Assembly (NCBI GenBank): GCA_945949385.1
Contig: CAMFEL010000123.1
Location: 1 to 5,710 of the forward strand
Length of the DNA: 5,710 nt
Source of the DNA: an uncultured Clostridia bacterium
GTDB lineage: Bacteria; Bacillota; Clostridia; Oscillospirales; CAG-272
Direction of reading: 5' to 3'
The notes under the pieces are model-generated. The model had not been told where the DNA came from. It made no database searches and saw only the letters and a list, made by a program, of their open reading frames with translations. Position numbers and translations under genes: made by a program. Positions 1 through 5,451 of the stretch are shown here, piece after piece. The first letter of the stretch is position 1. Every line of letters starts with the position of its first letter.

Positions 1-536
1 GCCCCGGGGGCAGCGCCTATGTTATAGGCGAGCCGGGACTGATGAACGCCCTGTACGAAGCAGGCTTTACCATGAACGATTACAACCCGGACTATGTGGT
101 GTTCGGTGAAACAAGATCCCTGAGCTATGAAAAGATCGAGCGTGCGGTACAGCTTGTGCAGAACGGCGCAAAGCTTATCGGTACAAACTCCGACCTAACG
201 GGACCTACGGACGCCGGACTGATCATGCCTGCCTGCCGCGCCATGATCTGTCCCATCACCCTTACTACGGGCGTTGAGGCGTACTATATCGGCAAGCCCA
301 ATCCTCTTATTATGCGCCACGCTTTGAAGCACCTTGACGTGCACCGTGCTGACGCCGCCATAATCGGAGACAGAATGGACACCGATATAATTGCCGGAAT
401 CGAAAGCGAGCTTGACACCGTGCTTGTGCTGTCGGGAGTCACAAGCCTTGAGACCATGAAGGTGTTCCCGTACCGTCCCGCTTATATTATGAACGGCGTG
501 GGAGACTTTCTGCGCGACGAGATAGAAATGCGCTGA
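1..536 (+). CDS. HAD-IIA family (NagD-like) phosphatase, 3' part
   Basis: C-terminal 177 residues of a HAD-superfamily subfamily IIA hydrolase, a probably cytoplasmic Mg-dependent phosphatase. The family acts on small phosphorylated metabolites (nucleoside monophosphates, sugar phosphates, phosphoglycolate); the substrate here cannot be told. The reading frame is open from base 3, and residues GSAYVIGEPGL just before the ATG at 42 match a conserved family stretch, so that ATG is internal and the gene starts outside the window. Visible: the cap-domain segment with TNSD (183-194), the motif III lysine in GKPNP (K at 294-296) and motif IV GDRMDTDI (366-389), whose acidic residues bind Mg. The N-terminal nucleophile motif DxDG is not in the window. 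The gene ends with TGA followed directly by an in-frame TAA (537-539), then a terminator 10 bases on. It converges on the minus-strand operon and shows no functional link to it. Family call strong; no gene symbol is justified. Confidence 0.93.
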   Translation, partial: PGGSAYVIGEPGLMNALYEAGFTMNDYNPDYVVFGETRSLSYEKIERAVQLVQNGAKLIGTNSDLTGPTDAGLIMPACRAMICPITLTTGVEAYYIGKPNPLIMRHALKHLDVHRADAAIIGDRMDTDIIAGIESELDTVLVLSGVTSLETMKVFPYRPAYIMNGVGDFLRDEIEMR

Positions 537-545
537 TAAAAAATC

Positions 546-583
546 AAAGGGCGCGCCTGCGAAAATCGAAGGCGCGCCGCTTT
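546..583. terminator. Bidirectional intrinsic terminator between convergent genes
   Basis: The self-complementary octamer GGCGCGCC occurs at 550-557 and again at 571-578. The two copies pair as an 8-bp GC stem, extended by AAAG/CTTT with one bulged G at 579. The 13-base loop can form a further CGA/TCG mini-stem. On the plus strand the stem runs into seven Ts (581-587), ending the HAD gene. On the minus strand it runs into GATTTTTTA, ending the small operon whose last stop is at 607. Both orientations satisfy the hairpin plus U-tract rule. Confidence 0.9.
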
Positions 584-606
584 TTTTGTTTCCGAACGGT
601 TTTCTG

Positions 607-858
607 TCAGTGTCTCAGCCTTTGGGCAGAAACGTTTTTCGGAGCGGGAACGTAGTTCTGCATAAGGGCGGAGTACACGCCGCAGCCGGCGCACTGGCGT
701 CCCGTGCAGAAACTGTATTCGTGCTCCTCCTTTTTCTTCTGAGTGGAAAATTTCGATACGGTGGTTTCTCCGACAATACCCTCGCAGGTGATGGTAAGCC
801 TTGCTTCCCTCAGATAAAAGGGGCAGAAAACAAGGGCGTCAATAGTTTTGTTTGCCAT
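607..858 (-). CDS. Small cysteine-containing protein, 83 aa (putative metal-binding)
   Basis: No named function recognised. Five cysteines are seen: C12 in FCPFYLREA, C25 in ITCEG, then C51-x4-C56-x2-C59 followed by an ALMQNY segment. The spacing suggests a single metal site or small zinc-binding fold, while residues 35-48 are charged and lysine/glutamate rich. The CPFY...ITCEG...C-x4-CxxC pattern resembles small proteins I have seen in clostridial genomes and prophages, usually near HTH regulators (recollection, not a search). The ATG at 858 has AAAGGA (866-871) seven bases upstream, a good start. It lies 69 bases after the zinc-ribbon gene with no terminator evident between, so it is probably the last gene of the HTH operon, ending 24 bases before the bidirectional terminator. 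No signal peptide or membrane segment is seen. Coding status is fairly sure; role unknown. Confidence 0.75.
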   Translation of the reverse strand: MANKTIDALVFCPFYLREARLTITCEGIVGETTVSKFSTQKKKEEHEYSFCTGRQCAGCGVYSALMQNYVPAPKNVSAQRLRH

Positions 859-927
859 AACAAAGTCCTTTCACAAGTGTTTTATATCTTTTGATCTACA
901 GATCTATGTACTGAATTTTCCGCGGAT

Positions 928-1224
928 TTATAAATACCCCGCCGCGCCTTTAGCGCTCTCAAGGCACCGGACGCACAGGGGAGTTCCGCCTGCATCAAAC
1001 ATACTTTCCCCGTGCTTTTCCGCGTCCTCTCCGCAGACACCGCAGCGTGCCCCGCCGCCCGCGGGCAGCACACAGCGGATACAGACGATTCTGTCCCGGA
1101 ATTTGAAGCACGGAGCCCCCGTTTTTATAGGGGAGCCGCAGCAGGAGCATCGGTAAGAGGAGGAGCGCATACAAGCGCCGCAGCCGTCACATTCGCCGCC
1201 GCCTCCCATACAGGTGAGCGCCAT
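928..1224 (-). CDS. Cysteine-rich double zinc-ribbon-like protein, 98 aa
   Basis: Fourteen cysteines in 98 residues. The N-terminus carries C5 and C12-x2-C15-x2-C18. Then come two similar units: C26/C28/C29-G...C48-x2-C51 and C61-x2-C64-G...C84-x2-C87, each with about 18-19 residues between its two CxxC-type knuckles. This is the layout of tandem zinc ribbons or LIM-like treble clefs, so binding of two structural zinc ions is inferred, with the N-terminal cluster possibly a third site. Use in protein-protein or nucleic-acid contacts is plausible but not shown. The ATG at 1224 shares its A with the TAA stop of the HTH gene (TAATG), and GGAGG (1230-1234) lies five bases upstream inside the HTH gene, so the two are translationally coupled. 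No signal peptide or membrane segment. Similar MALxCMGG...CDGC proteins seem familiar from clostridial genomes, but I know no function. Confidence 0.82.
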   Translation of the reverse strand: MALTCMGGGGECDGCGACMRSSSYRCSCCGSPIKTGAPCFKFRDRIVCIRCVLPAGGGARCGVCGEDAEKHGESMFDAGGTPLCVRCLESAKGAAGYL

Positions 1225-1436
1225 TACTGCCTCCAGAAGATAGCCAGGGACTCGTCGAGAGAGAGCCCGAGAAACGAGGCTATCTTCTGTGCGTCATATA
1301 CGGTCAGCCCCGTTTTTCCCCGCTTAAGCTTACGGTACAGCGTGCTTCTGTCGATCCCGAGGATCATTGCCACAGCTTCAAGCGTGGTGTTTCTTCCCGC
1401 AACCGTTTCTTTAAGTCTCTGAACGTCAATTCCCAT
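1224..1436 (-). CDS. Small helix-turn-helix transcriptional regulator, 70 aa
   Basis: Single-domain DNA-binding protein of the XRE/Cro-like type. A helix-turn-helix is visible at about residues 18-38: TLEAVAMILGI is the first helix and turn, and DRSTLYRKLKRG is the recognition helix. A second helical stretch (AQKIASFLGLSLDESLAIFF-like) completes the compact fold. There is no sensor or oligomerisation domain. An upstream in-frame GTG at 1454 exists, but the ATG at 1436 is preferred: AGGAAG (1444-1449) sits seven bases before it, and that RBS would lie inside the coding sequence if GTG were used. The gene is first in a minus-strand operon, and its stop overlaps the next start (TAATG). Its promoter carries tandem repeats across the -10, suggesting it represses its own operon (inference). 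Possible origin is a prophage or other element; no integrase is in the window. Confidence 0.9.
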   Translation of the reverse strand: MGIDVQRLKETVAGRNTTLEAVAMILGIDRSTLYRKLKRGKTGLTVYDAQKIASFLGLSLDESLAIFWRQ

Positions 1437-1454
1437 AAGTTCTCTTCCTTTCAC
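1437..1454 (-). promoter_or_regulatory. RBS that decides the HTH start
   Basis: The minus strand reads GAAAGGAAGAGAACTT directly before ATG (1436). AGGAAG at 1444-1449 has seven-base spacing. This favours the 70-aa product over the longer GTG-initiated frame that begins at 1454, which has no comparable site upstream. Confidence 0.8.
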
Positions 1455-1470
1455 TGGTAGATTTTATATA

Positions 1471-1489
1471 ATTTTACCATATTTTACCA
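1471..1489 (-). repeat. Two 9-base direct repeats, 10-bp period, over the -10 (putative operator)
   Basis: TGGTAAAAT occurs twice on the minus strand (1471-1479 and 1481-1489), offset by exactly 10 bp, so both copies face the same side of the helix. One copy contains the -10 hexamer; the other lies in the spacer. Binding there would block RNA polymerase, as expected for a Cro/CI-like autorepressor. The repeat is seen directly; the operator role is inferred. Confidence 0.5.
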
Positions 1490-1498
1490 AAAAGTCAA
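1471..1498 (-). promoter_or_regulatory. Sigma-A-type promoter of the HTH/zinc-ribbon operon
   Basis: On the minus strand, -35 TTGACT (1493-1498) is followed after 16 bases by -10 TAAAAT (1471-1476). The -10 is preceded by TG one base upstream (extended -10, TGGTAAAAT). The predicted start of transcription is near 1464, giving a leader of about 28 bases before the HTH ATG. This is the only convincing promoter in the 1437-1793 gap. Confidence 0.72.
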
Positions 1499-1528
1499 TA
1501 GATTTGCTGTCAAAAAATGGGATACGGT

Positions 1529-1544
1529 GTTGCAAGACTGCAAC
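1529..1544. repeat. Short inverted repeat upstream of the HTH promoter
   Basis: GTTGCA (1529-1534) and TGCAAC (1539-1544) form a perfect 6-bp dyad around AGAC. It is centred about 40 bp upstream of the -35 of the HTH operon. There is no adjacent U-tract on the minus strand; on the plus strand a TTTCCTGCTTTTTT stretch follows at a distance. A regulator binding site is possible; nothing more can be said. Confidence 0.35.
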
Positions 1545-1630
1545 TTTCCTGCTTTTTTGTCATTTATTTAGCATATGTGTAACAATTCGGTATGCCGTGC
1601 GGATTTGTTTTTCCTGATGATACGCCCTTT

Positions 1631-1658
1631 TGCCCTTTCTTGCTCCCCGCAAAGGGCA
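1631..1658. repeat. Hairpin-forming inverted repeat, role unclear
   Basis: TGCCCTTT (1631-1638) can pair with AAAGGGCA (1651-1658) around a 12-base loop. A second CGCCCTTT lies immediately upstream (1623-1630), so two alternative pairings exist. There is no T-tract after the stem on either strand, so it is not called a terminator. It lies downstream of the probable terminators of the polysaccharide operon. Confidence 0.35.
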
Positions 1659-1680
1659 GAATATTGCAATTTCGCCACAA

Positions 1681-1712
1681 GCAAAAACCGCCCGTGACTA
1701 CGGTCACGGGCG
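1681..1712 (-). terminator. Intrinsic terminator of the polysaccharide operon
   Basis: A perfect 10-bp GC-rich stem, CGCCCGTGAC (1689-1698) with GTCACGGGCG (1703-1712), closes a four-base loop. On the minus strand the stem is followed by GTTTTTGC, a short U-tract, about 80 bases beyond the last glycosyltransferase stop. On the plus strand only ATTTTCAT follows, which is weaker. It is most simply the end of the mnaA-polymerase-glycosyltransferase transcript. Confidence 0.75.
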
Positions 1713-1760
1713 ATTTTCATATTCAATTTGATCTGAGCAGCCGTATCGGAAAGCGGCAAG

Positions 1761-1786
1761 GGGAAAACCTCTGCCCAATGGCAGAG
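1761..1786 (-). terminator. Possible first (weaker) terminator after the last glycosyltransferase
   Basis: CTCTGCC (1769-1775) pairs with GGCAGAG (1780-1786) around a four-base loop. On the minus strand it begins seven bases after the TAA of the glycosyltransferase and is followed by GTTTTCCCC. The U-tract is only four long, so it may act as an attenuating or 3'-end-protecting hairpin ahead of the stronger terminator at 1681-1712. Confidence 0.45.
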
Positions 1787-1793
1787 ACGGAAT

Positions 1794-2771
1794 TTATTTT
1801 TTTATCATAAAAATAAGCCCCACCGTGCGTACCATGCCGGCTTTCAGCAGACGGTATACTGTTTTACGGTTGCCGCTTAACTTACGGCAATACTTGTTTT
1901 TGTCCGGATCCGGACACTTTTCCAGAGCGTAGCTTCTCAGCTTACGCACCAGAGGATGTGAGCTTCCGCCCTGCCGAATGACGCGCACACACCCGTCTAT
2001 GAGTATATGGGACACAATCAGAAATTCAAGCTCCTCCGCAAACCTTTCAGACAGACCGTTGGAACAAAACCAATCTCTTAAATCTTCAATTGCGTCGATA
2101 ATCTCAATATTTCTGTCCACCTTGGAGCTGTTCATAATAGAGCCGCTGCGGGACAGGTAGTTGTAAAGAATCTTGTGGCAGTAAACCACGCTGTGACAGC
2201 GCGCCATAAGCTTTGGAACGGTGCGCAGATCCTCATACCATACTCTTGAAGGGAAGCGTATGCCGGTTTCTTTGAAAAGAGAAGCACGCATGACCTTGTC
2301 GCAGGCGCTGGGGGATTGAGTAAGGATAAACCTGTCGGAGCTCGGATCAAAAACTGTGCCTTTGGGAAAATCAGAGCCTGTTTCGTAAATCAGCTTTCCG
2401 TTTTCGTCGGTACAGCGCAGACAAAAGCGAATAATATCGGGCTCATAGCGGTCAATGTATTCCAGTATTGTATCGACGGAGTCCTCCGTGACCGTATCGT
2501 CGCTGTCCGGAAAAAACAGATATTCTCCGCTTGCCGCTTCTATTCCCGTGTTGCGCGCGCCTCCCAGCCCGGCGTTTTTCTGATGTATGACTTTTACATC
2601 AGCCCTGCCGCGGGCAAAATCATCGCAAAGGGCGCCGGAGCTGTCGGTGGAGCCGTCGTCAACGATCAGTATTTCGCATCTGCCCCTTGCGGCGCGGTCA
2701 ACGGACTCAAGACAGGCGGGAAGATATTTTTCAACATTGTATACGGGTATGATTATACTAAGTCTGTACAT
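1794..2771 (-). CDS. Family 2 glycosyltransferase, second of a tandem pair, 325 aa
   Basis: GT-A fold glycosyltransferase, expected to act at the cytoplasmic face and transfer a sugar from a nucleotide donor to a lipid-linked glycan. Visible: the nucleotide-binding start SIIIPVYNVEKYLP (5-18), VDDGSTDSS (37-45), GLGGARNTGIEAASGEY (68-84), the metal-binding DxD motif as DSDD (89-92) and a WYED segment (178-181) whose ED is the likely catalytic-base region of inverting members. No membrane segments are evident. The ATG at 2771 is chosen because GGAG (2779-2782) lies seven bases upstream and the N-terminus then aligns with the neighbouring paralogue; an in-frame TTG at 2786 would add five residues. 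It begins 15 bases after the upstream stop, so it is co-transcribed. The last 45 residues are basic and diverge from the paralogue. Donor and acceptor cannot be predicted. The distal gene of the operon, followed by terminators. Confidence 0.93.
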   Translation of the reverse strand: MYRLSIIIPVYNVEKYLPACLESVDRAARGRCEILIVDDGSTDSSGALCDDFARGRADVKVIHQKNAGLGGARNTGIEAASGEYLFFPDSDDTVTEDSVDTILEYIDRYEPDIIRFCLRCTDENGKLIYETGSDFPKGTVFDPSSDRFILTQSPSACDKVMRASLFKETGIRFPSRVWYEDLRTVPKLMARCHSVVYCHKILYNYLSRSGSIMNSSKVDRNIEIIDAIEDLRDWFCSNGLSERFAEELEFLIVSHILIDGCVRVIRQGGSSHPLVRKLRSYALEKCPDPDKNKYCRKLSGNRKTVYRLLKAGMVRTVGLIFMIKK

Positions 2772-2786
2772 TATACATCTCCGCAA

Positions 2787-3770
2787 TTACTGATTTTTCA
2801 TACTGAACAGAAGCTTTACGGCCAAGTAAAGCTTCATATCTACCAGCCTCAGCGCAAGACGCCGCCTTGCAGGCAGAGCCTTCACATAGGGATTTTTGAA
2901 AACATTTCTACATCTGTTTTTTGTAAACTCACGGAATTTTGCAAGAAGGGGATGAGAGGTGCCCGCCTGCCGTATAACGCGTACGGTGGCGGTAAGATAT
3001 ACGTGCAGAATAACAAGATATTCAAGCTCGTCGCGGTATTCCCCGTCTCTGCCGTTTTGAGCAAACCAGTCGGTAAGGTCCTCCAGAGCTTCGACTATTT
3101 CAATATTCCTGTCTGTTTTTGCGCTGTTCATTATGGAGCCGGATCGCTGAAGATAATTATAAAGCGGCTCCTCAAGATAAACGGCGGAGTTGCACAGACT
3201 CATAAGCTTCGGGGTGGTGCGGATGTCCTCGTACCAAACGCGGGGAGGGAATTTGATACCGCTTTCTTTGAAAAGAGAAGCACGGAAAACCTTGTTCCAC
3301 GCGGCGGGAGCAACGGTAAGAAGTTTTTTGTCGGTATGCGGGTCAAGTACCTTTCCCGTCTGTACAGACTCACGCTCAACGGAGATAAGGGTGCCGTCCT
3401 CGGCAACGGAGCGAATGGGAAAAGCAATCATATCGGCGCCGAATTTTTGTATAGCGTCAATTATTTTTCCGACGGCGCCGTCGCACAGAGTATCGTCGCT
3501 GTCCACAAACAGCAGATATTCGCCGCTTGCCGCGTCAATACCGGTATTGCGCGCCCCTCCCAGTCCCATATTTTCCTGGTGTATGACAGTAGTCACATGG
3601 GGGTACTGCTCCTTTGCTTTGTCGCACAGAACGTCGGAGGAGTCGGGAGTGCCGTCGTCCACAAGTATTACCTGACAGCCGTCGGGAAGATCTCTGTATA
3701 CGGACTCAAGGCAAGCTGGCAGATATTTTTCGACATTGTATACGGGAATAATGATACTCAGAGTATACAT
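2787..3770 (-). CDS. Family 2 glycosyltransferase, first of a tandem pair, 327 aa
   Basis: GT-A fold enzyme of the same subfamily as the next gene. The first 24 residues of the two differ at one position only, and the order of motifs is identical throughout: VDDGTPDSS (37-45), GLGGARNTGIDAASGEY (69-85), DSDD (90-93, metal binding) and WYED (179-182). The shared YNYLxRSGSIMNS (204-216) and VRVIRQ-GxSHPL (263-275) blocks show that homology runs the full length. Expected role: adding one sugar of a surface-polysaccharide repeat unit on the cytoplasmic side of the membrane. Start ATG at 3770 has AAAGGA (3780-3785) nine bases upstream. It lies 57 bases after the polymerase stop, with no clear terminator between, so it belongs to the same operon. 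Divergence in the middle and C-terminal thirds suggests a different sugar acceptor from its twin (inference). Specific linkage unknown. Confidence 0.94.
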   Translation of the reverse strand: MYTLSIIIPVYNVEKYLPACLESVYRDLPDGCQVILVDDGTPDSSDVLCDKAKEQYPHVTTVIHQENMGLGGARNTGIDAASGEYLLFVDSDDTLCDGAVGKIIDAIQKFGADMIAFPIRSVAEDGTLISVERESVQTGKVLDPHTDKKLLTVAPAAWNKVFRASLFKESGIKFPPRVWYEDIRTTPKLMSLCNSAVYLEEPLYNYLQRSGSIMNSAKTDRNIEIVEALEDLTDWFAQNGRDGEYRDELEYLVILHVYLTATVRVIRQAGTSHPLLAKFREFTKNRCRNVFKNPYVKALPARRRLALRLVDMKLYLAVKLLFSMKNQ

Positions 3771-3827
3771 AATAGGTGATCCTTTCGTAGCAGCTCCGAT
3801 ATTCAGCCGTGCCGAAAAGCACGAACG

Positions 3828-5411
3828 CTACTGAGCTTTTACTGAGTTTTGACGAAACTTTTCTCTTCTGCTTTTTGAGAATATGTTAAATATATCCCTC
3901 AGCCGTACATTTTCGCGAATGGCGGTGAGCCAGTAAATATACGCTAAAATGACAGACAGATAAATGGAGGCGTTGGGACGGCGAAGCACGTTTCCGGAGA
4001 ACTGAGAGGTGCCCAGCGCAAGAAGAAACGTCACTCCCACCATGCCGCTTTCCACGGTAAACAGTTTATTGAAGCGCGTAATGAGCCCCACAATAATAAG
4101 CAGTGCGAAATAGCCTATAAATGCAAGATACAGGGCAAAGCCGATGTAGCCGCTGTAATAGAACACGGAGGGGAAGTCGTTTTCAAGATCGAAAATTGCC
4201 TGTTGAACGGTCTCGTTCCCGTCGGGATCCGTGGTTTTGTAATCCATAATCAGGCTTATATATTCATAGCCGAAGCATTTGGTAAGGGTATCGGAATCCT
4301 CCCATACCATCTGCGCAAAATTCCGTTTCTGCTGTCTTCCGGCGGTAATTTCGCTTACTACAAGAGAGTAATTGTATTTTTCAAATACTCTCTCAAAGCC
4401 GAAGCGCTGCACCATAGGTCCCGCGTAAAGCTCATATATGCTGACTATATCGTGCTTTGTGCGGGTATCAAGGGAATCGAAGGTTTCTTTATCAATATGA
4501 GAAGGAAGCTTGTTGCCTGTGTCGACAAGTCCATCTTCCACAAGAGTATTGACATACTGCTGCTTTGTTTCCATACTGGTGTAATGCTTGTCCACATTGC
4601 TGTTGACCAGAGAGGTACCGTAGCAAGCGAGACAAACGAGAACGATAGCTCCGAGAGCTGCATAGTAAGCAGGGTGCTTTTCTTTGGTAACAATAAGGAA
4701 AAACAGCATTGTAAAGACGATAATGGGAATAGCGAAATAGTCCACCTTTGTGCCGACGAAGAACAGGTTGACAAGGCAGACAAGAGCGGCAAAGTAAAAC
4801 GCGGCGGGTTTTTTCATTCTGTAAACGTAAAGCAGTATCAGGGGCACTGCGAATGCAAGAATGGCGCTCTGTGAATTGTGAACGCTTGCCCACCCCATAA
4901 GTCCCGCGCCGCTTGCGCCGTAGGTGTAGATCTGCGTTCCGGTCATATACGACAGGATAACGGAATGCATCATGATTATCATATTGCCGACGAAGGCAAG
5001 CTGCACATATTTCGGAACCTTGTCGCTTTTTCTGAAGCAGGTAATAAAGGCAAGGGCAAAAAGAGGCATATGAACGGTGCGCAGGAAATTGTTCATATCC
5101 GTTACGGGAGAAACATATCCGCCTGCGGACTTTATACAGGCTATCATATGGGCGATCCAGTAGGCGCCCAGAACGGCGGCAAATATAATATATGCCCTTT
5201 TTCTGTCGGATATTATAAATGCGTACAGCATAACAGCCGCAAACATTGCAAATCTGGCAAGAGTCGTTACAGCGGTAAAGTTAAATTCCGATGCCCAATA
5301 GGAGATGATGTCGAGAATGGGCTGAAGTAGCAAAAGAGCGAATACGGCTGCGGGAGCCGCGTCGGTGAGCAGATTTTTGGTTTTCTTATATACGGTTGTG
5401 CATCCGGTCAT
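3828..5411 (-). CDS. O-antigen polymerase/ligase-like membrane protein, 527 aa
   Basis: Polytopic membrane protein. By eye I see about 9 hydrophobic segments in residues 20-266 (for example 20-38, 46-67, 72-93, 136-156, 202-219, 225-242, 249-266). A hydrophilic loop of roughly 150 residues follows (267-416), then three more membrane segments (416-443, 456-474, 482-497) and a basic cytoplasmic tail. Many helices plus one large loop near the C-terminus is the layout of Wzy polymerases and WaaL-type ligases, which polymerise or transfer lipid-linked glycans on the outer face of the membrane. The opening LLLLQPILDIISYW and the GLMGWASVHNSQSA and FVGTKVDYFA stretches fit that superfamily. In a Gram-positive a capsule or cell-wall polysaccharide polymerase is likelier than a lipopolysaccharide ligase. 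Start ATG at 5411 has AAAGGAAGG (5422-5430) ten bases upstream. It lies 40 bases after the epimerase stop and upstream of two glycosyltransferases. Polymerase versus ligase cannot be settled here. Confidence 0.85.
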   Translation of the reverse strand: MTGCTTVYKKTKNLLTDAAPAAVFALLLLQPILDIISYWASEFNFTAVTTLARFAMFAAVMLYAFIISDRKRAYIIFAAVLGAYWIAHMIACIKSAGGYVSPVTDMNNFLRTVHMPLFALAFITCFRKSDKVPKYVQLAFVGNMIIMMHSVILSYMTGTQIYTYGASGAGLMGWASVHNSQSAILAFAVPLILLYVYRMKKPAAFYFAALVCLVNLFFVGTKVDYFAIPIIVFTMLFFLIVTKEKHPAYYAALGAIVLVCLACYGTSLVNSNVDKHYTSMETKQQYVNTLVEDGLVDTGNKLPSHIDKETFDSLDTRTKHDIVSIYELYAGPMVQRFGFERVFEKYNYSLVVSEITAGRQQKRNFAQMVWEDSDTLTKCFGYEYISLIMDYKTTDPDGNETVQQAIFDLENDFPSVFYYSGYIGFALYLAFIGYFALLIIVGLITRFNKLFTVESGMVGVTFLLALGTSQFSGNVLRRPNASIYLSVILAYIYWLTAIRENVRLRDIFNIFSKSRREKFRQNSVKAQ

Positions 5412-5451
5412 ATGGTTTTAGCCTTCCTTTTAGCTGTTTCGGTGCAGTCGG

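Larger units (their letters stand above)
1499..1793. other. Non-coding gap between the small operon and the polysaccharide operon
   Basis: I find no credible gene in this stretch of almost 300 bases. It holds the upstream flank of the HTH promoter, an inverted repeat at 1529-1544, a hairpin-forming pair at 1631-1658, and two hairpins (1689-1712, 1769-1786) that read as terminators of the minus-strand glycosyltransferase operon. A 63-codon minus-strand frame (1568-1759) runs straight through the strong terminator hairpin, lacks a convincing RBS and has no recognisable sequence, so it is not called. Confidence 0.7.

Noticed and set aside
1012..1422. A 136-codon plus-strand frame opposite the HTH and zinc-ribbon genes
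   Set aside because: The minus-strand genes have RBSs, coupling and clear motifs; this frame is low-complexity Ala/Ser/Arg shadow sequence.
1508..1513. A perfect TTGACA on the minus strand as an alternative -35
   Set aside because: At the proper 16-18 base spacing there is no -10-like hexamer; the TTGACT at 1493-1498 with TAAAAT at 16 bases fits better.
1568..1759. A 63-codon minus-strand frame in the intergenic gap
   Set aside because: It passes through the strong terminator hairpin at 1689-1712, has no evident RBS or known motif, and starts downstream of the polysaccharide operon terminators without its own promoter.
2316..3779. A 487-codon open frame on the plus strand, antisense to both glycosyltransferases
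   Set aside because: It runs opposite two clearly conserved genes, lacks a recognisable domain, and its internal repeats simply mirror the paralogy of the genes beneath it. Codon bias of the real genes keeps the frame open.
3808..3823. A 5-bp hairpin (CGTGC/GCACG) in the gap between the polymerase and the first glycosyltransferase
   Set aside because: The stem is short and no T-tract follows on the minus strand, so it is not supported as a terminator or attenuator.
4203..4874. A 223-codon plus-strand frame antisense to the polymerase-like gene
   Set aside because: A shadow of the membrane-protein gene, with no recognisable family and no convincing RBS.
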